A DNA stretch of 64,000 nt from assembly GCA_010094045.1 (NCBI GenBank), contig ML986598.1, positions 310,001 through 374,000 on the forward strand, written 5' to 3'. Shown in pieces: positions 22,263-33,321 of this stretch. The position numbers and the translations under genes were made by a program. Each line of letters begins with the position of its first letter. Positions within the stretch are counted from its first letter, which is position 1. The DNA comes from Lojkania enalia. Its lineage: Eukaryota > Ascomycota > Dothideomycetes > Pleosporales. Under the pieces are notes generated by a model that was given only the letters and a program-made list of their open reading frames with translations, did no database searches and was not told the origin of the DNA.

Positions 22263-23377
22263 CTACTCAAGCGCCTCATCAACGCACCATTCGGGAGCAG
22301 TAATAGGATTACATCTTCCAGGCTTTCCCTCCATCCATGCAACATAATCAAAGCCCCACCTAGCCGCCATACCCCAGCTCGGGAAATCCGTGCTAACAAT
22401 CTGCGCTCCACTCTTAAACGCGCTTTCCCGCATCTCGGTATCCTTGGCTAGCACGGTGTCTATCGGTACATCGGCTCGGGTCCTAATAATATAGCCCTTC
22501 TCGACTAGTCGCTGGATTTCAACCAAGTCGTCGCCCCGGGGCTCATTGTGTTTAATAAACGCAGCGTCGGGAGAGCCTTCTAGGGAGTTAGTCCAGACCG
22601 TCCTGTTTTGGAGACTTTCATGGCCGTCCGATGTGTAAAGATTTCGGATATCGGTCGCGACGTTGGGCTGCGGGTTGTTGTCAAAGAAGAACATGAAACG
22701 TCCTCGCGCATTGTCCAAAATCGGCCACCCGTACTCTAAGATGCTCTGCTCTAGCGTCAAATTACCGGATCGGACATCGTCAGGCCTGATGAGTTGTGAG
22801 GTGGGGAAGACAGAGAGGATCTCTGCATCAACGTTTAACAGGCGGGGAAGCGTCCAGTTTGTCGCTTCTCCGGGACATACGCCGCCAAGCTCGCAGGCCG
22901 GGGCATCGTTTTTAAGCTCAAGGTCAATCAAGACGGGAAGGTGGTTTCTGTGGGCATCAGACCACGCCTTCAAATCTGTGAGACAGTCGATAAAGGTATG
23001 GCATACGGAGCCTGGGTCAAAATCTGTGACGTGGAAGATCTTGATGCCAGGCTTCTTTAAGATTTCACCATCAAACGGGGTTTCGTTGGCCGTTAGGTTT
23101 GAGAGCCTCCATATCGCCGGTGGGTAGTACAGACCGCCTTCGTCATCAGGGTGCAAATCGAGCTCGAAACTTCGAACTGCTTGGTATTCGAGCTGATTGT
23201 GGAGATCGGAATGTGAATAGTAGTAGCCTGTCGGGTTTGGCACATATTTCTCAAACACATCACGTTCGGCATGAATTATTTCTCGGTGGTAAGAATTGTG
23301 GGTTCCGATAACTTGGATCTGGCTCATACGAAGCGAGGATGCGTTATGATGCCCGTAGCCGTAGGCCGGTGCGCCAC
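22263..23377 (-). CDS. PI-PLC-like phosphodiesterase (Ca2+-dependent PLC C1-like fold), 5' end uncertain
   Basis: A long open frame encodes about 354 residues from the ATG at 23325-23327. The first conserved element, QVIGTHNSYH, starts only five residues in. It carries the first catalytic His; a second His sits in IKIFHVTDFD, and ELDLHPD and LIDLELKND supply expected acidic residues. The frame continues upstream (APAYGYGHHNASS) to a good acceptor (CTAAT branch-like sequence and CGGCAG) at 23378, so the true 5' exon is further upstream. A frame opening at 23626-23628 with a signal-anchor-like helix (KLVLLTALILAVCGMVF) is the obvious candidate, but I found no convincing donor in matching phase. 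The family cleaves phosphodiesters, often secreted; activity here is inferred. Confidence 0.75.
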
Positions 23378-23628
23378 CTGCCGAGGATTAGTTGAAACGC
23401 CGCATATATGCAATGACATCTTGCATACTGGCGAGGAGCGCAAGGCTTGTGGGGAGCTGAGATGGTTAACAATGCATTTTGTACTAGGCAATTTATGGAC
23501 AATACCAAATGCCTAAACATGATGTCCGTCGTTCGTAACCCGAATTGTAGGGAGAAGACCATCCCGCACACTGCAAGAATGAGGGCAGTAAGAAGTACAA
23601 GTTTCGCTTTATATGTCGCTTTGAACAT

Positions 23629-24517
23629 GACGTCTAACGGGGATACGTGAGGTTATTCGTGCTGGCATTTCAGGCACATGTTCATACGAATTGCCGTGAT
23701 TGGTCGACCGTTCCGTGTGGGTCTTAGCTACATGTCAGACGACAATCTAGACAAGTAGGTAGAAGAAAGGCTTTGAGGCTTGCAACGGAGAATATTTCTA
23801 AGAGAGAAGCACGTCCGATGAGAAAGCTGATGGTTCATGATGCGAATGTTCCCTGTGGCTGGGAAGTCGCACGTGGGGTCAGGACGCGAGTTGAGCGGGG
23901 TAATCCTCGATTTCAACAACTTCCGCTTCGACTCTGTAAACCGTCGGTTAACAACTAAAGAACAGGAAACTTAGTCGCGTGAACTAGTGATTACTTACTT
24001 AGAAACAGCTATAGCTGACTTGGTGACTCAGTCTAGCATTTTTTTCTACTTGGACCAAATTTGTTCTTCCTTTTACGACTGCGAATATCCCACATCCGAC
24101 TCTTTGCTACTCTGATAATTATCCTTCATTCGATGGCTGCAAACCCGTTTCATAATCTATAGGGTGTCCGAACCCCATGATAGACTATGCCTGCACGTGA
24201 AAGCCACAGGAACAAAAAGGGTATAGAGAGCCAATTAGCTTCATCATCGTCACGTGTGCCTAAGGAAATCTCATGGCTACGATCAGACCACTTTTCGATG
24301 CCTACAAGCACACCCGAGTTTTGATCATGCTCTGATCAGGCTACGTCAAAAACCTACAATTATCAGCGAGTCACGCTCCGTAGACGTTGATTTTAACTCA
24401 TATATTGTCAGTGCGAACGCCCTTTCAAGTATGAGCGGTCTTTTACGCCTATATCAAATCACATGACCATACCATTTCATGACGATCTGTTTCCCGATAA
24501 ATTGAGAATCGAGCATA
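23629..24517. other. Divergent intergenic region, no gene seen
   Basis: Spacer between the phosphodiesterase (minus) and the kinase-like gene (plus). No domain-bearing frame and no convincing TATA element. Confidence 0.4.
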
Positions 24518-25912
24518 ATGACATGGACATGTCTAGACATCAAAGCAAGCCAAATCGCGAAAGAAGCACTTATAGACGTGCAGAACAAGAACATGAGATT
24601 CACTCTCCGCTTCGCGCCGAACGCTGAGTACACAAACTGCCTAGAAAACGACGTCCTATCAATCTTGGCAGCACTACAGGACTCCGAGAGCGCTGGCAGG
24701 TCATTTTCCATTGCGGATTCACTTGATTCCAAGATTGTCGAATGTGCCGAACGAGCAGAGTCGGAGTTCGCTTTAACGGGGAGGGAGCCTCGTGGCGATC
24801 TCGTGATCCAGATGGTTACGACCGCTCTAGGCTTCCAAACGAGCATCACGGATGAAGAAACAGCTTGGACGATCTTCTACCACTCCCTGTACCCGATCTC
24901 TCAACTCTTGCCCACAGAAAGAAAACGCTTTCTAGCTGCTGGAGATATCCCTACCGTTCGGCTCGAATCGCTGCAGTTTCTCAAGGCATTCGACAGTTTC
25001 CGTGGCTCCGCTACAAAAGTAATAATCCGATCCGAGCCAGCGGTGCAGTTGGTATATAAAGGAGTCACTTTTTCAGACTTCCTCGCTTTCAAACACGAAG
25101 TCTTCATCTGCCGTCGCGATGGCATCCATCGCGAAATCCAACTCCTCTGCAACACTATCCCGCCACATCCAAATGTCATCCCCGCTCCAAAGGCCCTCGT
25201 TGTCCTCAACGATGAGAATTCGCCAACAGGAGACGATCGTGTCTGCGGGATGCTTTATCCGTACTACAAGAACGGATCACTCGCCCACACTCTAGATCAG
25301 AGTGTCGCGCAAAATTTCCGCATCCCACTATCTAAGAAGGCAAAATGGTGCCACCAGATCGCTTCGGGAACTTACCATGTTCATGTTCAAGGCCGCAGCT
25401 GGCACCAAGATCTCAAGCCCCCAAACATGCTCCTCGACGACGAGGAAAACATCGTCATCATCGATTGGGAACAAGGGATCGGCGGGACAAACACTTTCAT
25501 CTCCGCACCAGAGACCTATCGCGACGTCGAAGCTCGCTACTCTCGCGATGAGGATTCCGAAATAGTGTATACGCTACACGAGGGTCCTCCTAGAATCAAC
25601 AACCTCATTGGCACCCCGCACTGGGATGTATTCCCGGACTGGAGCACCAATTGTCGCAAGGCTGTTGAACTTGCAGAAGTGTATAGCCTGGGGGCTGCAA
25701 TGTTTTTGATATTGGAACAGGTCGCATTGGAGCGTGTGCCTGGGAAGGAAGATTATTCGACGGCGAAGATGGTCTGGTCCGCTGCCTCCTCTGATATACC
25801 GCAGTCATGGAAAGATATAGTGAGTGCTTGTACTAGAGCGGATCCGAATGAGAGGATGCGCATGAAGGAGCTGCTTGCATTCTGGAGCAACGAAGTCCAG
25901 CAGTACTCTTGA
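24518..25912 (+). CDS. Protein-kinase-like protein with fungal-specific N-terminal region
   Basis: A single exon of 464 residues. The second half has the kinase fold. The HRD-type motif reads WHQD (catalytic Asp D298), followed by LKPPN with the conserved Lys and Asn, and the DFG-type motif reads IIDWEQG with the metal Asp D316. A candidate ATP-binding Lys is in VYKG (about 181). PEVYSLG-like helix F appears as AEVYSLGAAMF (about 390), and the C-lobe ends with DPNERMRMKELL. The glycine loop is not recognisable. The first 150 residues match no domain I know. Catalytic residues being present, activity is plausible, though HQD and DWE are departures. Large families of such divergent kinases occur in filamentous fungi. 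Substrate and pathway are unknown. Confidence 0.75.
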   Translation: MTWTCLDIKASQIAKEALIDVQNKNMRFTLRFAPNAEYTNCLENDVLSILAALQDSESAGRSFSIADSLDSKIVECAERAESEFALTGREPRGDLVIQMVTTALGFQTSITDEETAWTIFYHSLYPISQLLPTERKRFLAAGDIPTVRLESLQFLKAFDSFRGSATKVIIRSEPAVQLVYKGVTFSDFLAFKHEVFICRRDGIHREIQLLCNTIPPHPNVIPAPKALVVLNDENSPTGDDRVCGMLYPYYKNGSLAHTLDQSVAQNFRIPLSKKAKWCHQIASGTYHVHVQGRSWHQDLKPPNMLLDDEENIVIIDWEQGIGGTNTFISAPETYRDVEARYSRDEDSEIVYTLHEGPPRINNLIGTPHWDVFPDWSTNCRKAVELAEVYSLGAAMFLILEQVALERVPGKEDYSTAKMVWSAASSDIPQSWKDIVSACTRADPNERMRMKELLAFWSNEVQQYS

Positions 25913-26638
25913 ACCGACTGAGGAGGACTGGTATGTCAGAACCTGCGTCATTACAAGTTCTCAAAGGCAATCCTTCACTTGTATATTTACTTAACTAGGT
26001 ACTATTGAAAGTGAGATGTTCCTTTCTTACTATCCGAGCACGTGGACCGTTGTGTTGGGTTCAACTACTTGAAGAGAGCAGAATACTATATACCTTATGC
26101 TCACCCCTAGTATATATATGCGCAAATAAAGGTAAGAGGTTTCAAAGATCAATGCAAACTCTAATCCAGCTGGTACCCTCTATCATACCTTCTCACCTCG
26201 ATTTGGTGAAGTGATGGGATCTAGCGGTGCTTCATCTAGATCCTATTCCAATATTCCTATCGTTGTCGTCAAGTCTCAAAGAAGGGCGATTGCGTCAAAT
26301 CCAGATTTGAACATAATCTTTCCGCTATTGTAGAATAGGATTATGGAAGTTATAGACAAACTATAATTTGTTGGCAGAAATTCTGAAGATAAGTCAGCAG
26401 AAAACCCCCCCACACGAATCAGAATTGAAGACCAATCAGACGCAGAGCGATAAAGAGAACACTGAAGTGTTTCTAGAAATTTTATGAATCTTCTTGATAT
26501 AGATACACACAGAAGCCTATAGTGCACATAATTGTAGATGGCATGCATCCCCTTCAGGTAAGACGGACAAATAAATTATTGTTACATACACACTCCTCGA
26601 CTTAGATTCCCTGGAACAAGAAATCCTCCGAAGATTTC
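25913..26638. other. Intergenic, no gene seen
   Basis: AT-rich spacer between the kinase-like gene and the 3' end of the DUF6604-type pseudogene. No supported feature. Confidence 0.4.
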
Positions 26639-29028
26639 TTAAAGCAAGTCTTCTAAAAGACTTTGCTCATCATTAGCAATGCCGAATAAACCATCACAAT
26701 ACCACCCATTCCCTTTTCCATCAACAGCCGCCGCCGAATGATCATGAAGTCACAATGCTGTCTTAATATGCTCGAAATGCGTAGGATGCTGGAAAATCAA
26801 GTGCCTCATCTCCTCTAGGATACCATCCGGCGCGCAATATCGCACTGCAATACCTTTCTAGATGTCGCCAAACAATTTGAAGACTTTGAATGCATTGAGC
26901 TTTGCGATGGGAAAAGATCTGGAAAACTCCAGCTTCATGGTCTTCAGAATATTAGCGAGCAATTATGGATATGACCACTCGCGGAGAAGTTCCTCTATAG
27001 TCTCCCCGTACTGAGATTCTTTCCTACGCACGGTCTTACCTCCAGTTGCAAGGTAGGCCCAGAATGGAGCAGAACCGTGGTAATCGAAGCCAACTTGATC
27101 CAAAAACACGGAAAGCAGGTCAGCAACGATACGTGGCTCATCTGCAATTAAGCAATCATCTTTAGGGCGTGCAATGTACGGCCCTTCATCTAGGCCGTAC
27201 TTGAGAGATCCGCCGTGAAAGCGACGCGAGAGATTCAGAAACTTACGTGTTGGCCTCATTTTAGCACCGAGAAATACCTGCGCCATGAAAAGACTGCACA
27301 GTGTCTCAAGAATGGGACTCTTAGGACTGTCAACTCCTATTTGTTGAATCATATTGTATTGACGTAGAGTGGAACCCAAAATCCCGAGAATATTAAGCAA
27401 ATGAAACCAAACCGGCGGCTTATGCCCAGAGCAGACGCCATGGCACTTCTAATAACCCAAGGCGATTGATGATAAAGGTCGAAGATCGATTCAGAGGTGA
27501 AATTTTCCAGAATATTGCTCGGATTATCCAATTCGTGGCGCCTACATTGGCAAATGGCTCATATCAGACACTTGTCCTCATGGATATGATCCAGTATTCG
27601 AATCGATGGTTGGGCCTCCGCGAATTTCAGTGCTTGGATGCGGCAGTTTGATGTATTTAAGTTTCCTGCATCTCCAATCAAGATATAACTTTTACAGCTT
27701 TCGAGCGTCATGTGAAACCAAAATACGGGATCGATATGAAGAGAGCCATTAGTATCTTTCATATACTTTTCCAAGCCCTGAAGTAGCGGCGTTCTAGATC
27801 CCGGCTGTAATGGTGTGGAGTTGTCCTTATTTATACGCAATAGCTTTTCAACAGCGCAAATAATGGAAAGAGCACATTTGATATCTTTGCCAATATCCCT
27901 ACTACCATAGTGCCCTTCTTCGCTCGCATCAGAGGCAGGTATATCTAAATGAACAGTCTATGTATCGTCTGATCCGCGACTAGTTACCCTGTCTTTTGAG
28001 GCTTTCAATATCTCTTTTCTGGCTTGAGCTTCTTCAGGAGGGAGAGAAAAGAACTTTGCAATTGGTTGCCTGTCTACTAGATCCATGAATTCACAGTCAT
28101 CGCGTGGAGAATTCCGAAATGATTCAAAAACATAGCAAGGCCATATGAGCCCATCGCCATTAGAGCAATCGTTAAAGTCCCGCGTTGATATTTGGAATTC
28201 CTCACGGTCCCCAAGGAGTCTTTTCAACTCCATGTCCTTCCTAACTAGATATTCATCTGCGAGCTTGATGTGATTTCCAAAATATGGATGGCATTCCGCA
28301 CATATAAGCTGAATTATTCTGTAGGCAAAATTGTGAAGCCAACCGGCGAATGCTAGGGGTATTTCGTCTTCGGCAGCGATTTCAGATATATGGTGGACCA
28401 CGGATATGATATCTTCGTTTTCCAGCACATACGCATGTAGAGGCATGACATCCTCGAGAGGGTCATCTGCGATAGCTGACGACGGTGGGAGTTCGGTAGA
28501 TGTAGTAGAGCATTGAAATGAGATCTCTCCAAAATCCGGTTCTTGCTCAATGAGATTGCTGAGTAGTTCGAACTGATTTGTTCGGTTTTTGAAAGACTCT
28601 TTCATCAAGGTCGGTGCTAGTTTCACGTAGTCGCGAGTATTAGAATGCTGCTCGGGAAGCAGGAGCCCATATACCTCGGCGACTATCTCATTAAAATGCT
28701 TATGGCTTTCGTTTACCTCCAATGTAACCCGAGACTAATCTTTGAAATTCTCGTAGAATTATGTAAGTCTCTTGCGATTCACCAACACGACTTTGAATGC
28801 ATCTTTAACGTTCAGCGGAGGATGAGTACGGCGTTCAGCCAACGTTTGAGCAAGACCCAAGATTTCCCGTACGCTGATATGTGTTGGCTCATCTGAATGA
28901 ATGGCCTTTGCCGCGCCATTCAAGACTAGTCAGTTGATGGCGATAGTATTCCCAGCCTTGTATTTACGGTAGAGGTTATATAGAGATGCCGAGAGCTGTG
29001 ACTTCTCTGCCTCTGAAGGCTCCACGAT
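26639..29028 (-). pseudogene. DUF6604-type gene, inactivated by stops and a frame change
   Basis: Read from 29028 downward, one frame runs to about 27400 and spells a fungal DUF6604-like protein: SLYNLYRKYKAGNT, then AKAIHSD, EILGLAQTLAERR, LAFAGWLHNFAYRIIQLICA, GLEKYM, NCRIQALKFA and DLYHQSPWV. Near 27380-27410 the reading frame shifts, then continues with ETLCSLFMAQVFLGAKMRPT and WAYLATGGKTVRRKESQYGE to a stop at 26639-26641. Premature stops begin at 28932, 28761, 28737, 27960, 27561, 26965, 26860 and 26752. Several fit changes from CAA/CAG or TGG (for example N-stop-L where the family has NWL). No start ATG is visible at the 5' end. The function of the intact family is unknown. Confidence 0.75.
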
Positions 29029-29740
29029 CTATTATCTAGTTGGTAAACTCGCAATGCTTCTTATGGATGACTGGCCTACAGTTCAAGCTAGCTCCAAATC
29101 TCTTACCGCGGGGTTTCGACTGCTTTCTGGATGTCAGCAAGCCGCCAAAGGGGTGCACGTCTTAGAGGGTCTTGTAGGTTGTTGGGTAGACTCGGAAGTT
29201 GGATTGAACGAATTGAAATCAAAGCAGTACAGGAGTTTTGACGTTGCTGCCTCTTTCACCTTCACTCGAAAAACGTGTATATATAAACAATAAGCCTCGC
29301 GCGGGACAATTAACCGCCCAAGTAGAGGCGCCATCTCAATTCCGCGCCCTGTGGGTCGGAAATTTGCTCGATCGTTGTGCGCCAGCTCGAAATCGCTAGA
29401 TGTTCCTATTGCTTCTTCTGTATTAGATGCTTAAATGAAGCAGCACACGGTATACCGACGACCTACGTGCGGCGTTAGGAAAGATGAGGAGATGAAGTTA
29501 TACTGTGAATTGATGGGAGGAGTGAGTAGCTCTAAGAGATGGAACGGAAGGTAGACATGTAAATCATTCTTAACCTATTAGGATAGCGCGATATTGGGGG
29601 AATGAACAACAAAGAGAATTGAAAACCACCATAAGATGTGTAAGCTCTCTTCGAGTAAGTAATTTAATACTACTGCTTAGCAATCTTCTATGATTGGAGC
29701 ATTACCTCAAATATGATGCTCCAATTCAAAAATGAACACC
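29029..29740. other. Intergenic, no gene seen
   Basis: Spacer between the DUF6604 relic and the 3' end of the sugar transporter. No domain-bearing frame. Confidence 0.4.
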
Positions 29741-31463
29741 TCAAGTAGCCTTACTAACGTCCGCATTCTCCGTCTTCACTGGACTTTCCACTTGCCTAAG
29801 CGCCGCTTCCTTTTCACTATCGATGACACCACCCTCCGCCCTCCTGATCTTATTGTATTCCACCTTAGTCTTCCATGCCGGGACGCCCTCAAGAAATAGC
29901 TCCTCGACTTCCTCCAGCGTCTTCCCACTCGTCTCCGGGAACATGAAGAAAACATGGATTGTCATCGCCGTTAGGAAGACGCCAAAAATGATGTACACCT
30001 TCCACTGGATGTTGACAAAGGCCGGAGGCACAAAGTATGAGAGTGCGAAGTTGAAGATCCAGTTCGAGGATGTGGTCACGGCGACGGCCTTTCCGCGGAC
30101 GCGTAGTGGGAAGAGTTCGGGAGGGTAGATCCAAGATACGGGGCCCCAGGTGGGCGCATACGAGGCGACGAAGAGATATGTGCAAGCGATGACAGCTCTT
30201 GCGGGCGCACCGGAAATCTGCCACGATTCTTCAGGAACGTGATCAACACCGCCTGGAGGCGCAGGAGACCCGTATGTCGCCATCAAGCCGGCATTAGCGT
30301 ACATCCAGATCATCATCAGAGTACCGCCAACGAGGAGCGGAATACGGCGCCCCCAGCGGTCGATGTAGATTAGGGCAAATATTGTCATGCCGACGTTGAT
30401 TACATATTGGATGGATGACGCGATGAGGTTGGTGTCGCCGGAGAGACCGGCCATGCCGAAAACGTAAGTGATATAGTACATCATAACATTCATACCGGTT
30501 AGCTGCGACCATATCTGTGTTGACATACCGATGTGCAGACGGTTCAGCATCTTTGGCTTAAAGAGCTCGAGGTAGGAGACGTCCTTATTGCTAATCTCGA
30601 ATTCAATCATTTGTCTGATTTCCTGCAACTCAAGCATCACGAATGGCGCATCGCGATCGCCTTTTGCGTGGACAAGAGCGAGCACATCGTGGCAGCGTTC
30701 CCATTGGTCATGCTTCGCGAGCCAGCGAGGAGACTCGGGTAGGAAGATCAGACCTACGAATAATAGGATGGCGGGAATCATCTGGAGACCCCAAGGAATG
30801 CGGAAAGCAGCATTGCCTTGGATGTAACTGCATCCATACGAGATGTAGAACATTATGAGAATGCCTAGACTAGGTTACCTCATCACTCAATACATGTGTA
30901 TGCACTAGTCCAAAACCTACCCCAGGTGATAGCCCATTGCTGTGCGCCAACGACACGGCCACGCTTGGATGGGGGCGCAAGCTCCGATACGTAGACGGGA
31001 ACCTGTGCTGAGCAAATGCCGACGGAGAACCCATTGATGAAGCGACCGACAACCAGCATGCCAATATTTTGCGAAGCACAGACGAGTATTGAGCCAATGC
31101 ACCAGATAACGCAGCCGATTTGGATTGACGTGTTGCGGCCAAAGCGATCAGACAGAATACCAGAGCACAATGCACCGAGGAAAGACCCTCCAGGCATGGC
31201 AGCAGTAATACCGCCCTGGACGTCGCTTGCGGGTCCAGAGCAATCGTCTATGCCATCGAATCCAGGGCCGTGAGGTCCTTGGTTGAAGTAACATTTGTAT
31301 TGTTGGGTTCCAATGCTGTACAGGCATCAGCTTTCATTCTCCCTAGAATAGAGTAGAAGGGGGGGACATACATGGCGCTCATAGAAGAAATATCGAACCC
31401 AAACAAGCCGCCACCAATGACCGCAATCGCGGTGATAATGTAAATGTTTCCGATCTGATGCAT
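29741..31463 (-). CDS. MFS hexose transporter (sugar porter family)
   Basis: Three exons, 31463-31372, 31315-30921 and 30864-29741, give 536 residues. Both introns are 56 nt. Splicing restores the family motif SSMSAIIGT across junction 1 and AITWGILIMFYISYG across junction 2. Sugar-porter signatures follow in order: GRFINGFSVGICSAQVPVY with SELAPPSKRG, PESPRWLAK after helix 6, DRWGRR in loop 8-9, and PETSGKTLEEVEELF after helix 12. The QLTGMNVMMYY segment of helix 7 is typical of glucose-transporting members. It probably imports hexoses by proton symport at the plasma membrane; the substrate is inferred from the family. The start ATG at 31461-31463 places helix 1 (IYIITAIAVIGGGLFGF) at the very N-terminus, as usual. 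Confidence 0.9.
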
Positions 31464-33321
31464 CTTGCCTAACTGCCTTCTCTGTAGGTTCAAAGATGAG
31501 GCCAAAGGTCCAAGACGAAGGGAAGCTGCTGGACCCTCTACCACGAGGAGCAAAAGTGGACTTTATACGCGGAGACAGCTCATGGGCTCGGGATCTCCAA
31601 CTCTCTAGGCCCCGGAAATCGGGAAAGTAATGTGGTAGCATTGTGGGACCCCGCAAGCCTCCCACACTCGAACGAAGGGAACTCGTGATAGGCTTGGGCT
31701 GATGGGTTCCCAGTCGCAGTATAGACGCCGACAGACGTCGCTTCAATTGGTCCTTGAGGATGGACCACCCGAGAGGCGAACGGTCCTCGTCGGCTTGACG
31801 TATGAGATGCTTAGATAGGTAAGAATTAGGGCCGGAGTTAGAAATGGCGACCGGGTGGCCTGAAAATTAAAAAAACCGGAATGGGCGGGTTGCACATGGA
31901 TTTGCTTGGTGGTTGGACTTGCGCTGTTCGTGGACGGTCGCTGATCGGTGACAGGATCAATCGTCGGTGCCGGTCCGTTCGAGTCGAGTATCTTCATCGC
32001 TCGTCCTCACAACGAACTCCGACTAGAGCCTTCTCCATTTCATTCATGGAAAAGCTCAAACCCCTCCTCAGCCCTTCCAAAGCCTCGAAACTCTCTGCCA
32101 CCCTCTCCTGGCACATCAAACCGTCTAGTTGTGACGTCACCCGCCCATCCTTTGCGCACGGACCCCAAAGCACCGAAAATGTCGCAGCAAAGAGCGAATG
32201 AATAGGCAGCGCGGGTCATGTCGTCTCCAATTTTCCGCACGCCATGTAACCCTCTCAGGCACGCCGTTGGCCGTGATCGACACTTCCCGCTATCCTGAAA
32301 GCTTGACCACGATGCCGAGAGAGCCGATCATGTAGCAGCGGAGCGCCAACCATATGCAAGACGCCTCAAACGCCTTCGACAGAGCTTCGATGAAGCTTGG
32401 CTATGATGTGATGGCAGGAGGGGCCACACCAAAGAGCTTTAGGCGGTTGAAGGCGAAGAAAGCTGGCATTCGGTGGTGGGCTGTAGTGAGCCGGCGAGAG
32501 GGAGGAGAGTGGTCCTCGGACATAGGTTCGCCGAGCCATGTGGGTAGAGATTCGATGGTTAGACATACCATGGTGCGTGCGCAGAAGGGATTCTAAGCTC
32601 CGCATCATGAGATACCAGAGTGCTGAGGGAGAAGGGATTGAGGTTGAGGCCTCAGGATAGGAAGGCGGCGACAAGTGATCCAGAAAGAAGGCGCATTTCG
32701 CACGTCTTCGCAACACAACCATCTACCTCATTATTATCAACATCTCTTCATCGCAAGCTTTAGATTCTATCATAACGAGTTGTCGGATACCTCTCTCTTT
32801 CAAGTACTAGCCCCACCGAACTGCATCCCTTCCCCCTTAGGCGGTGCTATCAGAGGATCGACCGAAGACAGAGTCATGCATTCGGTAGTGCGACGCGTCC
32901 ACAGGTCCATTTTGCTACTGACTCGGAATTTGATCGGAATGACGGCGGATGGCTTTCCCGCTTGGGAAAAGCGTCACCTTTTTCTGCACGTTTCGCTGTC
33001 GCAGGGTGGGAGCAATATTTTCCTGCTCTAGTGTGCGGGCCTTATGAGAAGACGCGGTAGCATGTGCACTGCGTGCAACGAGTAACGAAGCTATCTACCT
33101 CGACAATATGCGAATCGCAATAATAATTAAGACTTAAGACAGGAGAATTGCGGTTGCATAGATGCACGAAAATTATTCAAGGCGATATTACTCATTAGTA
33201 TCAAATCTAGCGCATGCAAAATTCTACTAAATGTGCTACAAAACGTCAATGCGACCTAGGTGTATCGTCCGCTTACATATCGTGCTATGTCGTCTCACCC
33301 CCTCAAGGTCCTAAACGTCGC
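31464..33321. other. Upstream region of the sugar transporter, no gene seen
   Basis: About 1.9 kb between the transporter start and the 3' end of the Sac phosphatase. Open frames here overlap on both strands and have no domain; I regard them as chance frames in relatively GC-rich promoter DNA. Confidence 0.45.

Noticed and set aside
32040..32722. Several overlapping frames upstream of the sugar transporter
   Set aside because: They occur on both strands in promoter-like DNA and contain no motif.
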